Assembly (NCBI GenBank): GCA_900767685.1
Contig: CAAGAB010000339.1
Span: forward strand, 1 to 7,302
Length of the DNA: 7,302 nt
Source: an uncultured Coprococcus sp.
GTDB lineage: Bacteria; Bacillota_A; Clostridia; Lachnospirales; Lachnospiraceae
Direction of reading: 5' to 3'
Position 1 is the first letter of the stretch; each line of letters starts with the position of its first letter. Positions 1-5,614 of this stretch are shown here, one piece after another. Made by a program: the position numbers and the translations under genes. The notes below the pieces were generated by a model. That model saw only the letters and a list, made by a program, of their open reading frames with translations, had not been told where the DNA came from and ran no database searches.

Positions 1-6
1 CGTTAT

Positions 7-597
7 ATGTATTCGGATTTATCAGATAATGAATTGCTTGAGTTAATCGGAACGGAAAAGAATAATGATGCTATGGAGACACTTATAAAAAGATATGGCC
101 CTTTGGTGACCAGGCAGAGCAGAAGTCTTTATATTATCGGAGCAGATGAAGAAGATCTTATACAGGAAGGCATGATAGGGCTGATAAAGGCGATAAATGA
201 TTATAAGCCGGATAGAGGAGCGTCGTTCAAAACTTTTGCATTTACGTGTGTGAGAAGACAGATGCTCACAGCAGTCAGCAGTTCAAATAGCCAGAAAAAT
301 ACACCGCTTAATCATTACATATCAATATATGGTGATGAAAACAGTGAATATATGAGTCCGCTTGATGAAATGGACAGTGGTGTTATTACCAATCCAGAAG
401 AGATTATGATGGCAAGGCTTAGAGAGTCAGATATATTAAAGACAATAGACAGGAAACTGTCAAAGCTAGAGATAATGGTCTTGAAAGAATATCTGACAGG
501 GGCATCGTATGAAGAGATTGGCTTAAAGCTGGGCAAACCTGCAAAATCTATAGATAATGCGATACAGCGTATACGAACTAAACTCAGAAACATATAA
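7..597 (+). CDS. sigH: RNA polymerase sigma-70 family factor, SigH (Spo0H) type
   Basis: This 196-residue protein is an alternative sigma factor that directs RNA polymerase to a distinct promoter set; in Bacillus and clostridia SigH controls transition-state and early sporulation or competence genes. Region 2 spans about residues 20-90 and contains IGADEEDLIQEGMIGLIKAI (44-63), nearly the Bacillus SigH core-binding sequence, followed by FKTFAFTCVRRQ. The linker contains TPLNHYIS, like the Bacillus PLNSYAS. Region 4 is a helix-turn-helix at about 150-193 ending in KSIDNAIQRIRTKL, again SigH-like. It is somewhat shorter than Bacillus SigH (about 218 residues). The frame stays open to the window edge and only six bases precede this ATG, so no ribosome site is visible and the true start may be upstream. 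The gene ends just before a strong terminator. A more distant sigma paralogue is possible but less likely. Confidence 0.85.
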   Translation: MYSDLSDNELLELIGTEKNNDAMETLIKRYGPLVTRQSRSLYIIGADEEDLIQEGMIGLIKAINDYKPDRGASFKTFAFTCVRRQMLTAVSSSNSQKNTPLNHYISIYGDENSEYMSPLDEMDSGVITNPEEIMMARLRESDILKTIDRKLSKLEIMVLKEYLTGASYEEIGLKLGKPAKSIDNAIQRIRTKLRNI

Positions 598-621
598 AAA
601 CATAAATTACGTGATTTAACT

Positions 622-656
622 AAAATGGAAACAGTGTGAAGCTGTTTCCATTTTTT
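622..656. terminator. Bidirectional rho-independent terminator between sigH and tRNA-Thr
   Basis: A perfect 13-bp inverted repeat (AAAATGGAAACAG at 622-634, CTGTTTCCATTTT at 642-654) has a 7-nt loop and a run of six T at 651-656. The opposite strand also ends in TTTT, so the same hairpin can stop sigH from the left and the convergent tRNA transcript from the right. Confidence 0.85.
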
Positions 657-669
657 GCAAAAAAATAAA

Positions 670-742
670 AGCTACTAACGGGAGTCGAACCCGTGACCTC
701 AACATTACCAATGTTGCGCTCTACCACCTGAGCTATAGTAGC
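670..742 (-). tRNA. tRNA-Thr, anticodon GGU
   Basis: Read on the minus strand, the segment folds as a full cloverleaf. The acceptor stem pairs GCTACTA with TAGTAGC, the D arm is GCTC/GAGC, the anticodon stem CAACA/TGTTG closes the loop TTGGTAA, and the T arm ACGGG/CCCGT closes TTCGACT. The anticodon is GGT, which reads ACC and ACU threonine codons. The discriminator base is U73 (position 670), and the next bases are TTT, so the 3' CCA is not encoded and must be added by CCA-adding enzyme. All canonical positions that I checked are intact. It is convergent with sigH and divergent from glnS. Confidence 0.95.
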
Positions 743-759
743 TTGCTTTTCAAAAGCAA
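743..759 (-). repeat. 8-bp inverted repeat in the tRNA-Thr 5' leader
   Basis: TTGCTTTT and AAAAGCAA flank a single C, directly abutting the mature 5' end of the tRNA. The predicted transcription start (about 758) lies within it, so most of the precursor 5' leader would be this sequence. It may be a DNA site, an RNase P-proximal hairpin, or chance in AT-rich DNA. Confidence 0.4.
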
Positions 760-764
760 TAATA

Positions 765-793
765 ACTATAACAAAATGAAGTATAAAAATCAA
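765..793 (-). promoter_or_regulatory. Sigma-A promoter of tRNA-Thr
   Basis: On the minus strand, TTGATT (788-793) and TATAGT (765-770) are separated by exactly 17 bp, placing initiation near 758, about 16 nt before the tRNA. The stretch upstream of the -35 (about 794-830) is strongly A/T-rich with A and T tracts, which suits an UP element as often found at stable-RNA promoters. Confidence 0.65.
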
Positions 794-843
794 GAGAAAT
801 ATTTATTTTTTATGATAAAAAGAAATATAATTGTGGTACAAGC

Positions 844-871
844 TTTAAAAGTATGATAAACTAACTATAAT
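844..871 (+). promoter_or_regulatory. Possible promoter of glnS
   Basis: A perfect -10 box TATAAT lies at 866-871, but the -35 is poor: TTTAAA at 844-849 with a 16-bp spacer is the best candidate. Initiation would be near 878, giving a leader of about 110 nt before glnS. An alternative is TTGTGG at 831-836 with TATGAT at 852-857 (15-bp spacer). Confidence 0.4.
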
Positions 872-889
872 CGCGTGCCAAAATAAGAT

Positions 890-921
890 ATATATGAAAA
901 TGGAGCAGCGATATATGAAAA
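890..921 (+). repeat. 11-bp direct repeat in the glnS leader
   Basis: ATATATGAAAA occurs exactly at 890-900 and 911-921, a 21-bp period corresponding to about two helical turns. It lies between the putative glnS promoter and the leader hairpin, and overlaps the putative short ORF at 894-926. No mobile-element context is visible. Confidence 0.5.
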
Positions 922-926
922 AATAA
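894..926 (+). CDS. Possible 10-codon leader peptide upstream of glnS
   Basis: ATG at 894 opens a short frame encoding MKMEQRYMKK and stopping at TAA 924-926. It sits about 16 nt after the predicted transcription start and ends 5 nt before the hairpin at 932-966. It contains one glutamine codon (CAG, 906-908), which is suggestive just upstream of a glutaminyl-tRNA synthetase gene. Against it: there is no recognisable Shine-Dalgarno sequence, a single Gln codon is weak, and short ORFs arise often in AT-rich leaders. This is inference only; comparative conservation would be needed to accept it. Confidence 0.2.
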   Translation: MKMEQRYMKK

Positions 927-931
927 GTAAC

Positions 932-981
932 ATGAGGAAAGCCGTATGGGCTGGATAAGTCCTCATATTATAAGTGGGAGG
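932..981 (+). promoter_or_regulatory. Leader hairpin with possible alternative pairing to the glnS ribosome site
   Basis: ATGAGGA (932-938) pairs perfectly with TCCTCAT (960-966), enclosing an inner AGCC/GGCT stem (940-943, 949-952) and an asymmetric bulge (953-959). No T run follows, so it is not a terminator. The CCTC at 961-964 could instead pair with GAGG (978-981) of the glnS ribosome site GGGAGG (976-981), making the two states mutually exclusive. The second pairing is only 4 bp. It does not match the T-box or glutamine riboswitch consensus as I remember them. Confidence 0.4.
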
Positions 982-989
982 CAATAAAA

Positions 990-2666
990 ATGGCTGAAGA
1001 GATGACAGGTAAGAATTTCATTGAACAGATAATTGAGAAAGATATAGCTGAGGGAAAGGTTCCGAAGATCGTTACCAGATTCCCACCGGAGCCAAATGGA
1101 TATTTACATATAGGACATGCAAAATCAATACTTTTAAATTACGGTCTGGCAAAGCAGTATGGAGGACAGTTCAATCTCAGATTTGACGACACAAACCCTA
1201 CAAAGGAAAAGACAGAGTTCGTTGAGTCCATACTTGCAGATGTGAAGTGGCTTGGCGCAGACTTTGGTGACCGGGTGTTCTTTGCATCTAACTATTTTGA
1301 TCAGATGTACGAGGCAGCGATAAAACTTATCAAGAAGGGCAAGGCATATGTGTGTGATCTCACACCGGATGAGATCAGAGAGTACAGGGGAACACTCACA
1401 GAGCCTGGTAAGAACAGCCCATATAGAGACAGAAGTATCGAGGAGAATCTTGATCTGTTTGAGAGGATGAAGAATGGCGAGTTCCCTGATGGAAGCAAGG
1501 TACTTCGTGCGAAGATAGATATGGCAAGTCCTAACATCAACATGAGAGATCCAATCATCTACAGAATAGCAAGAATGAATCATCACAATACAGGCGACAA
1601 GTGGTGCATCTATCCAATGTATGATTTTGCCCATCCAATCGAGGATGCGATCGAGGGTGTTACACATTCCATATGTACACTTGAGTTCGAGGATCACAGA
1701 CCTCTGTATGACTGGGTTGTTATGGAGCTTGGCTACAAGGATTCACCTGATGGCACACCAAAGCAGATAGAGTTTGCAAAGCTTTATCTTACAAATGTAA
1801 TAACAGGTAAGAGATACATAAAGAAGCTCGTTGAGGATGGAATAGTTGATGGATGGGATGATCCACGTCTTGTAAGTATAGCCGCCCTCAGAAGAAGAGG
1901 CTTTACGCCATCTGCCATCAAGAAATTTATGGAGCTGGTTGGAATATCAAAGAGCCAGTCATCTGTTGACTATGCTATGCTTGAGTATTGTGTGCGTGAT
2001 GACTTAAAGCTTACAGCAAAGAGATACATGGCTGTTGTAGACCCTGTAAAACTTGTCATAGACAACTATCCTGAGGATCAGGTTGAATATCTCGATGTTG
2101 AGAACAATCAGGAGAATGAGGAGCTTGGCAGCAGAAAGGTTGCATTCAGCAAGTATTTATATATAGAGAGAGAGGACTTCATGGAGGAGCCGCCTAAGAA
2201 GTATTTCAGACTTTTCCCAGGCAATGAGGTTCGCCTCAAGAACGCATATTTTGTAAAGTGTGTTGGCTTTGAGAAAGATGAGGATGGCAATGTAACTACA
2301 GTTCATTGTACATATGATCCTGAGACAAGAAGTGGTTCAGGCTTTGAGGGCCGTAAGGTCAAGGGAACTATCCATTGGGTATCAGCCGAGAGTGCCATAG
2401 ATGCTGAGGTTCGTCTGTACGAGAATATCATCGATGAGGAGAAGGGTAAACTCAACGATGACGGTACATTAAACCTCAATCCAAATTCGCTTGTCATCAA
2501 GCAGGGATGTAAGCTGGAGAAGGCGTTTGAGGAGGCTCAGCCGGGCGAGGCGTTCCAGTTCCTCAGGAACGGATTCTTCTGTGTTGACTCAAAGGATTCG
2601 ACAAGTGAGCACCCTGTGTATAACAGGATTGTATCACTCAAGAGTTCGTACAAGCCAGGCAAGTAA
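990..2666 (+). CDS. glnS: Glutaminyl-tRNA synthetase (GlnRS)
   Basis: A cytoplasmic class I aminoacyl-tRNA synthetase that attaches glutamine to tRNA-Gln using ATP. The 558 residues match the E. coli enzyme length (about 554). Seen in order: PEPNG (34-38) and HIGH (40-43) of the catalytic Rossmann fold; FRDD-like LRFDDTNP (63-70); [14 protein letters not shown] (229-242); GWDDPR (288-293) with LRRRG (300-304); then the anticodon-binding beta-barrel domains (about 345-545) with [37 protein letters not shown] and [12 protein letters not shown]. GluRS lacks this C-terminal barrel, so GlnRS is the secure call. The KMSKS-equivalent loop reads ITGKR (271-275) instead of the E. coli MSKRK. The start is fixed by GGGAGG 8 nt upstream. 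The gene has its own leader (see 890-981). Many Firmicutes lack GlnRS and use the GatCAB amidation route, so its presence is informative about lineage. Confidence 0.96.
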   Translation: MAEEMTGKNFIEQIIEKDIAEGKVPKIVTRFPPEPNGYLHIGHAKSILLNYGLAKQYGGQFNLRFDDTNPTKEKTEFVESILADVKWLGADFGDRVFFASNYFDQMYEAAIKLIKKGKAYVCDLTPDEIREYRGTLTEPGKNSPYRDRSIEENLDLFERMKNGEFPDGSKVLRAKIDMASPNINMRDPIIYRIARMNHHNTGDKWCIYPMYDFAHPIEDAIEGVTHSICTLEFEDHRPLYDWVVMELGYKDSPDGTPKQIEFAKLYLTNVITGKRYIKKLVEDGIVDGWDDPRLVSIAALRRRGFTPSAIKKFMELVGISKSQSSVDYAMLEYCVRDDLKLTAKRYMAVVDPVKLVIDNYPEDQVEYLDVENNQENEELGSRKVAFSKYLYIEREDFMEEPPKKYFRLFPGNEVRLKNAYFVKCVGFEKDEDGNVTTVHCTYDPETRSGSGFEGRKVKGTIHWVSAESAIDAEVRLYENIIDEEKGKLNDDGTLNLNPNSLVIKQGCKLEKAFEEAQPGEAFQFLRNGFFCVDSKDSTSEHPVYNRIVSLKSSYKPGK

Positions 2667-2686
2667 GAGATATAGTGTATTACAGA

Positions 2687-2715
2687 ATCTGCAGTACTGA
2701 CTTTGATCTGCAGAT
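2687..2715 (+). repeat. Inverted repeat downstream of glnS
   Basis: ATCTGCAG (2687-2694) and CTGCAGAT (2708-2715) can form an 8-bp stem with a 13-nt loop. There is no T run after it, so it is at best a weak factor-dependent stop or an RNA 3'-end stabiliser for glnS mRNA. Confidence 0.4.
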
Positions 2716-2741
2716 ATTATATGAAAATGTATGGGGATCAG

Positions 2742-2766
2742 CACACGCCTTAAGGGGAGGCGTGTG
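2742..2766 (+). repeat. GC-rich hairpin between glnS and the 2796 gene, no T tract
   Basis: CACACGCCT (2742-2750) pairs perfectly with AGGCGTGTG (2758-2766) around a 7-nt loop TAAGGGG, with possible extension by GAT/ATC. It is followed by AAATACATG, not T residues, so it does not look like an intrinsic terminator. It is markedly more GC-rich than its surroundings and lies 29 nt before the next start codon. Confidence 0.5.
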
Positions 2767-2795
2767 TATCAAATACATGTGATTGGAAAGAAAAT

Positions 2796-3530
2796 ATGGA
2801 ATACGATTGCAAGAGGGTATATATACTTCTGTCCAAGACGGAGACGATACCATCAAATCTGATAAAGCTGTTTACCGGGGAACCATATAGTCACACATCT
2901 CTGGCTCTTGATATCAGTCTCAATGAAATGTACAGTTTTGCAAGAAGAGGTATGTACAACCCGTTTAACGGTGGGTTCATCAGTGAGAATATAGAGAAGG
3001 GTATATTTGGCAAGCATAAAGGAACCAGATGTACAGTGTACGAACTCAATGTGACAAAAAGACAATATGACCACATACAGCGGGAATTGGTAAGATTCAA
3101 GAAGCATCCTGAGCGATATGGTTATAATTTCCTTGGAGTGTTCAGTGTATTTTTTCATAGAGCCATGGACAGAGAATATAATTATTTTTGTTCTCAATTC
3201 GTAGCGGCAGTACTTAGAAATGCCGGAGTTGATATATTCCACAAGAAACCGGGATTGGTAAAGCCTGGTGATTTTAGAAAATGCACCATGCTTAAACCTG
3301 TGTTCACAGGACGCCTTGCGGATTACAGAGCATACCTGCATGAGAAATATAAGCACCGTCATGGAATAGACAACGGAATAGACAATGAAACAGGCAACAG
3401 AATAGACGATAGAGTAGTCAATAGGATAGAAAGTGTAATATCGGCTGACTCAGATACTGCAAATGATATGAATGTCGGAAAAACGTCATTGACAGATGGT
3501 ATCGGTATCATGTCTTGGAAAGTTGGCTGA
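2796..3530 (+). CDS. Permuted papain-like (YiiX/NlpC-P60 superfamily) hydrolase-like protein
   Basis: A 244-residue protein with the circularly permuted papain-like layout: the catalytic-type His comes first (YSHTSLAL, H33), with E44 a candidate third residue, and the Cys comes late in YFCSQFVAAVL (C132). This order is typical of YiiX/YaeF and LRAT-like members of the NlpC/P60 superfamily, which act as amidases, thioesterases or acyltransferases; the substrate here cannot be told. I see no signal peptide or membrane segment, so a cytoplasmic role is likely. The core ends near residue 186 and is followed by a hydrophilic tail carrying six degenerate 4-residue repeats (190-213). The ribosome site is weak (GGAAAG, 5 nt from ATG). 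No clear promoter was found, so it may be transcribed from glnS through hairpins 2687-2715 and 2742-2766. A strong terminator follows. Confidence 0.7.
   Translation: MEYDCKRVYILLSKTETIPSNLIKLFTGEPYSHTSLALDISLNEMYSFARRGMYNPFNGGFISENIEKGIFGKHKGTRCTVYELNVTKRQYDHIQRELVRFKKHPERYGYNFLGVFSVFFHRAMDREYNYFCSQFVAAVLRNAGVDIFHKKPGLVKPGDFRKCTMLKPVFTGRLADYRAYLHEKYKHRHGIDNGIDNETGNRIDDRVVNRIESVISADSDTANDMNVGKTSLTDGIGIMSWKVG
3363..3434 (+). repeat. Six degenerate 12-bp tandem repeats inside the 2796 gene
   Basis: In-frame 12-nt units encode GIDN, GIDN, ETGN, RIDD, RVVN and RIES. The first two are near identical (GGAATAGACAAC and GGAATAGACAAT) and later ones diverge. This looks like replication-slippage expansion followed by decay, and it extends the C-terminal tail without breaking the frame. 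Confidence 0.75.
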
Positions 3531-3577
3531 TAGTCAGCTGACAAGTAATATTACAATATAAAACCATGAAAAATATA

Positions 3578-3647
3578 AAAAAGTCATCTGCATATATGAC
3601 AATGGCGGAGTATTTTCGTCATTGATAGCATGAGCAGATGACTTTTT
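3578..3647. terminator. Bidirectional terminator between convergent genes
   Basis: AAAAAGTCATCTGC (3578-3591) and GCAGATGACTTTTT (3634-3647) form a perfect 14-bp stem with T-rich flanks on both strands, so it can end the 2796 gene and the minus-strand gene at 3724. The loop is unusually long (42 nt) and can itself form a short inner stem, for example ATGAC (3596-3600) with GTCAT (3618-3622). Confidence 0.8.
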
Positions 3648-3723
3648 ACTTTTGTTTTATAACTGTTACTTTTCAGTTGTTTTTATATTTATCTATTGTT
3701 ATTTATTCATCATTATTTATCCA

Positions 3724-4443
3724 TCATTCCACAAATGTATGTCCCATTTTGATGATTCCTCTTTGTACGGAGTCTTTGGAATTCTTCCAAGGCTCATTCT
3801 TATATCTGTAGTCGAATTTGTCGATGAACCAGCTGATGTCTTCGTTCACTCTCTCCATTCCCTCAAAGAAGACTTTGTTTAAAGCGTTGATGAATTCGCT
3901 GTATTGCTCTTTGCTCAGTTTGCTCTGACCTGTCTTGTAGAGAATACCATAGTGATATGTACAAAATCCCTTAGAGCTCGCAAATTTCTCTCTGAATTCG
4001 GCGTCCCTCTTCCACATGTGGAAGATAGTGTCTACATATCTCACGAACATATTGTCCATGCGCCCACATATAAAGCAGCTCTTTTCCATGCTCTCAATGT
4101 AGTCAACTATAGGAGCATTTGGAGTGCTTTTACCAAATAGACCAGCCTTTGCCGCGGGACCTTTAGCCGCAAGCTCTTTCATATCCTTGATAGTCTTGTT
4201 CATATGGGTGTTCATCATGAGAGCCAGTCCCAGGCGGTTCTTCTCCTGATAGAGAAGTCTCAGGTGATGACTGCAGAATCCAAGCTTGTCAGTCATGGCG
4301 CGATTGTCATCCTCCATATAACTTGGCCCCATAGTGTATTCGATTGCGTTTCGTTCAAGTTCCTTTTGCATCTGGCACATAGGACACTCACATTCGCTGT
4401 CAAATGCGTCGTTTACCGGAATGGTATATATCTGTTCTGCCAT
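3724..4443 (-). CDS. Uncharacterised protein with duplicated CxxC...CxxH modules (DUF6062-like)
   Basis: A 239-residue protein of unknown function. It has two similar halves. The first has C20-x2-C23 and then GFCSHHLRLLY (C57, H60). The second has C123-x2-C126 and then GFCTYHYGILY (C161, H164). The Cys-to-Cys spacing between pairs is 37 and 38 residues, and both pairs end in GFC-x2-H followed by LY, so this is an internal duplication, probably two zinc-binding modules; an extra Cys is at 18. No signal peptide or transmembrane segment is visible. From memory it resembles DUF6062, a Clostridia family sometimes mislabelled as an ABC transporter substrate-binding protein; nothing here supports a transporter role. 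The start is the ATG at 4443, with AGGAGG 4 nt upstream; the longer frame to 4473 would need TTG without a ribosome site. It is divergent from the DNA glycosylase gene. Confidence 0.75.
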   Translation of the reverse strand: MAEQIYTIPVNDAFDSECECPMCQMQKELERNAIEYTMGPSYMEDDNRAMTDKLGFCSHHLRLLYQEKNRLGLALMMNTHMNKTIKDMKELAAKGPAAKAGLFGKSTPNAPIVDYIESMEKSCFICGRMDNMFVRYVDTIFHMWKRDAEFREKFASSKGFCTYHYGILYKTGQSKLSKEQYSEFINALNKVFFEGMERVNEDISWFIDKFDYRYKNEPWKNSKDSVQRGIIKMGHTFVE

Positions 4444-4503
4444 AAGTCCTCCTGTGAATCTAAATATAGGCAATTATTTCCGTTTACCATAACATAGGTG
4501 ACG

Positions 4504-4532
4504 TTGAAAATAATATACGTGTATTATACAAT
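4504..4532 (+). promoter_or_regulatory. Putative promoter of the DNA glycosylase gene
   Basis: TTGAAA (4504-4509) and TACAAT (4527-4532) are separated by exactly 17 bp, with initiation expected near 4539 and a leader of about 140 nt. Both boxes are five-of-six matches to consensus. Polymerase could not occupy this and the minus-strand promoter at the same time. Confidence 0.55.
4511..4526. promoter_or_regulatory. Imperfect palindrome in the shared promoter spacer (candidate operator)
   Basis: TAATATACGTGTATTA is palindromic at 14 of 16 positions, centred on ACGT. It fills almost the whole spacer of the rightward promoter and overlaps the -10 of the leftward one, which is a common operator position. 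It is AT-rich, so chance is a real alternative. Confidence 0.35.
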
Positions 4533-4551
4533 AGTCTGGTGTGTTTTATAA
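4523..4551 (-). promoter_or_regulatory. Putative promoter of the 3724-4443 gene
   Basis: On the minus strand TTATAA (4546-4551) and a perfect TATAAT (4523-4528) are 17 bp apart, predicting initiation near 4516 and a leader of about 73 nt. The -35 is weak. Its -10 overlaps the -10 of the oppositely directed promoter at 4504-4532. Confidence 0.5.
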
Positions 4552-4636
4552 GGGCAATTTATAAAGAAGTATTATAAGACAGATGATATGCAGTATGCTT
4601 AGGCGGATAAGAGCAAATTGCAATTCATGAGATTTA

Positions 4637-4667
4637 AGATACAGAAATGACAGATACAGGAAATGGC
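4637..4667 (+). repeat. Tandem near-repeat before the glycosylase start
   Basis: AGATACAGAAATGAC (4637-4651) is followed directly by AGATACAGGAAATGGC (4652-4667), with a looser third copy (TACAGAAGATG) ending at 4683. Each copy contains an ATG (4647, 4663, 4681), which makes start prediction ambiguous. Confidence 0.55.
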
Positions 4668-4680
4668 AGGTGTACAGAAG

Positions 4681-5556
4681 ATGAATGTAAGTTGTGAAAA
4701 TAATATAGTAACGGTCAATGGCGTGAATGATTTTATGCTCTCTCAGATACTTGAGTGTGGTCAGTGCTTTCATTTTGACAAGCTTGACGAAGAAGTGTAT
4801 GAAGTTGTGGCATTTGGCAGAGCAGTGAAGATGGAGCAGACAGACAAGATGCTCAGGATATATGGTTCATCTATGGAGGATTATGAAACAATATGGAAAT
4901 CATATCTTGATATGGACAATGATTATGGACTCATCAAGCAAAGTGTCATAAAGGCAGATGGGGCGCTGAAGACGGCTGTTGATGAGAAGAGTGGAATCCG
5001 AATATTGAACCAGGATTTTTTTGAGACACTTATATCATTTATCATATCACAGAATAAGAATATACCGCAGATCAAGCAGTGCGTAAAAAATATATCGCAT
5101 AGATTTGGTGATGAAGTCATAGGATATAACGGTGAGGTATTTTACGTGTTCCCGGATGTGAAGAAACTTCACGATGTCACAGAGGATGAACTCAGGGAGT
5201 GCAAAGTTGGATTTCGGGCACCATATATCAAAAATGCTACGGAGGCGGTATATTCAGGCACAGTGACGAAGGAGAAACTGGATTCTTTGGACATAGCACA
5301 GGCAAGGGAACTGCTAATGTCGATAAAGGGCGTTGGGGAAAAGGTCGCAAACTGCGTTCTGTTGTTCGGACTTGGCAGACGGGAAGCGTTTCCGGTGGAT
5401 GTGTGGATGAAGAGGATAATGGAGCAGATGTATTTTGACGGAAAAGATACAAAGAAAACGGACATAGAGGCATTTGCGGTGAAGAAATTTGGAGATATCG
5501 GAGGATATGCACAGCAGTATCTGTTTGACTATGCAAGGACAACACTGTTTAAGTAG
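4681..5556 (+). CDS. ogg: OGG1-type 8-oxoguanine DNA glycosylase/AP lyase
   Basis: A base-excision repair enzyme of the HhH-GPD superfamily that removes 8-oxoguanine from DNA and nicks the abasic site. The 291 residues (numbered from 4681) carry the OGG N-terminal domain with LECGQCFHF (24-32), the loop SQNKNI (123-128) matching human OGG1 SSNNNI, and the helix-hairpin-helix IKGVGEKVANC followed by FPVDVWM. K221 and D240 align with the catalytic K249 and D268 of human OGG1, so it should be active. Human R154 and H270 align with Q130 and W242. I chose ATG 4681 because AGGTG lies 8 nt upstream and homologues start at about this distance from the VND-F motif; ATG 4663 would add six residues but its AGGAA touches the codon. 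It is divergent from the 3724-4443 gene. No clear intrinsic terminator follows before groES, only T runs around 5588-5602. Confidence 0.88.
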   Translation: MNVSCENNIVTVNGVNDFMLSQILECGQCFHFDKLDEEVYEVVAFGRAVKMEQTDKMLRIYGSSMEDYETIWKSYLDMDNDYGLIKQSVIKADGALKTAVDEKSGIRILNQDFFETLISFIISQNKNIPQIKQCVKNISHRFGDEVIGYNGEVFYVFPDVKKLHDVTEDELRECKVGFRAPYIKNATEAVYSGTVTKEKLDSLDIAQARELLMSIKGVGEKVANCVLLFGLGRREAFPVDVWMKRIMEQMYFDGKDTKKTDIEAFAVKKFGDIGGYAQQYLFDYARTTLFK

Positions 5557-5614
5557 TATGTATGATATTGGTTTGAGAAAGTCATCTTTTTATATATTTT
5601 TTAGAAAATAAGGG

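Noticed and set aside
872..989. T-box leader controlling glnS
   Set aside because: The conserved T-box sequence, specifier stem and associated terminator are absent; the one hairpin lacks a T tract.
1134..1697. 187-codon open frame on the minus strand inside glnS
   Set aside because: It is fully antisense to an unambiguous GlnRS gene, has no ribosome site, and its translation has no recognisable domain; a shadow of the coding strand.
2853..3362. 169-codon minus-strand frame inside the permuted papain-like gene
   Set aside because: It is antisense to a gene with recognisable family motifs and has Cys/Ile-rich shadow composition; no start signals.
4204..4497. 97-codon plus-strand frame opposite the Cys/His protein
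   Set aside because: Antisense to the 3724-4443 gene, which has a strong AGGAGG site and a duplicated motif; the antisense frame has no ribosome site.
4616..4625. Palindrome AATTGCAATT in the glycosylase leader as an operator
   Set aside because: Only 10 bp, AT-rich and far from the predicted promoter; likely chance.
5578..5602. Intrinsic terminator after the glycosylase gene
   Set aside because: T runs are present but I find no stable stem before them. AAAGTCATCT here also occurs in the 3578 terminator arm, but the complementary arm is missing.
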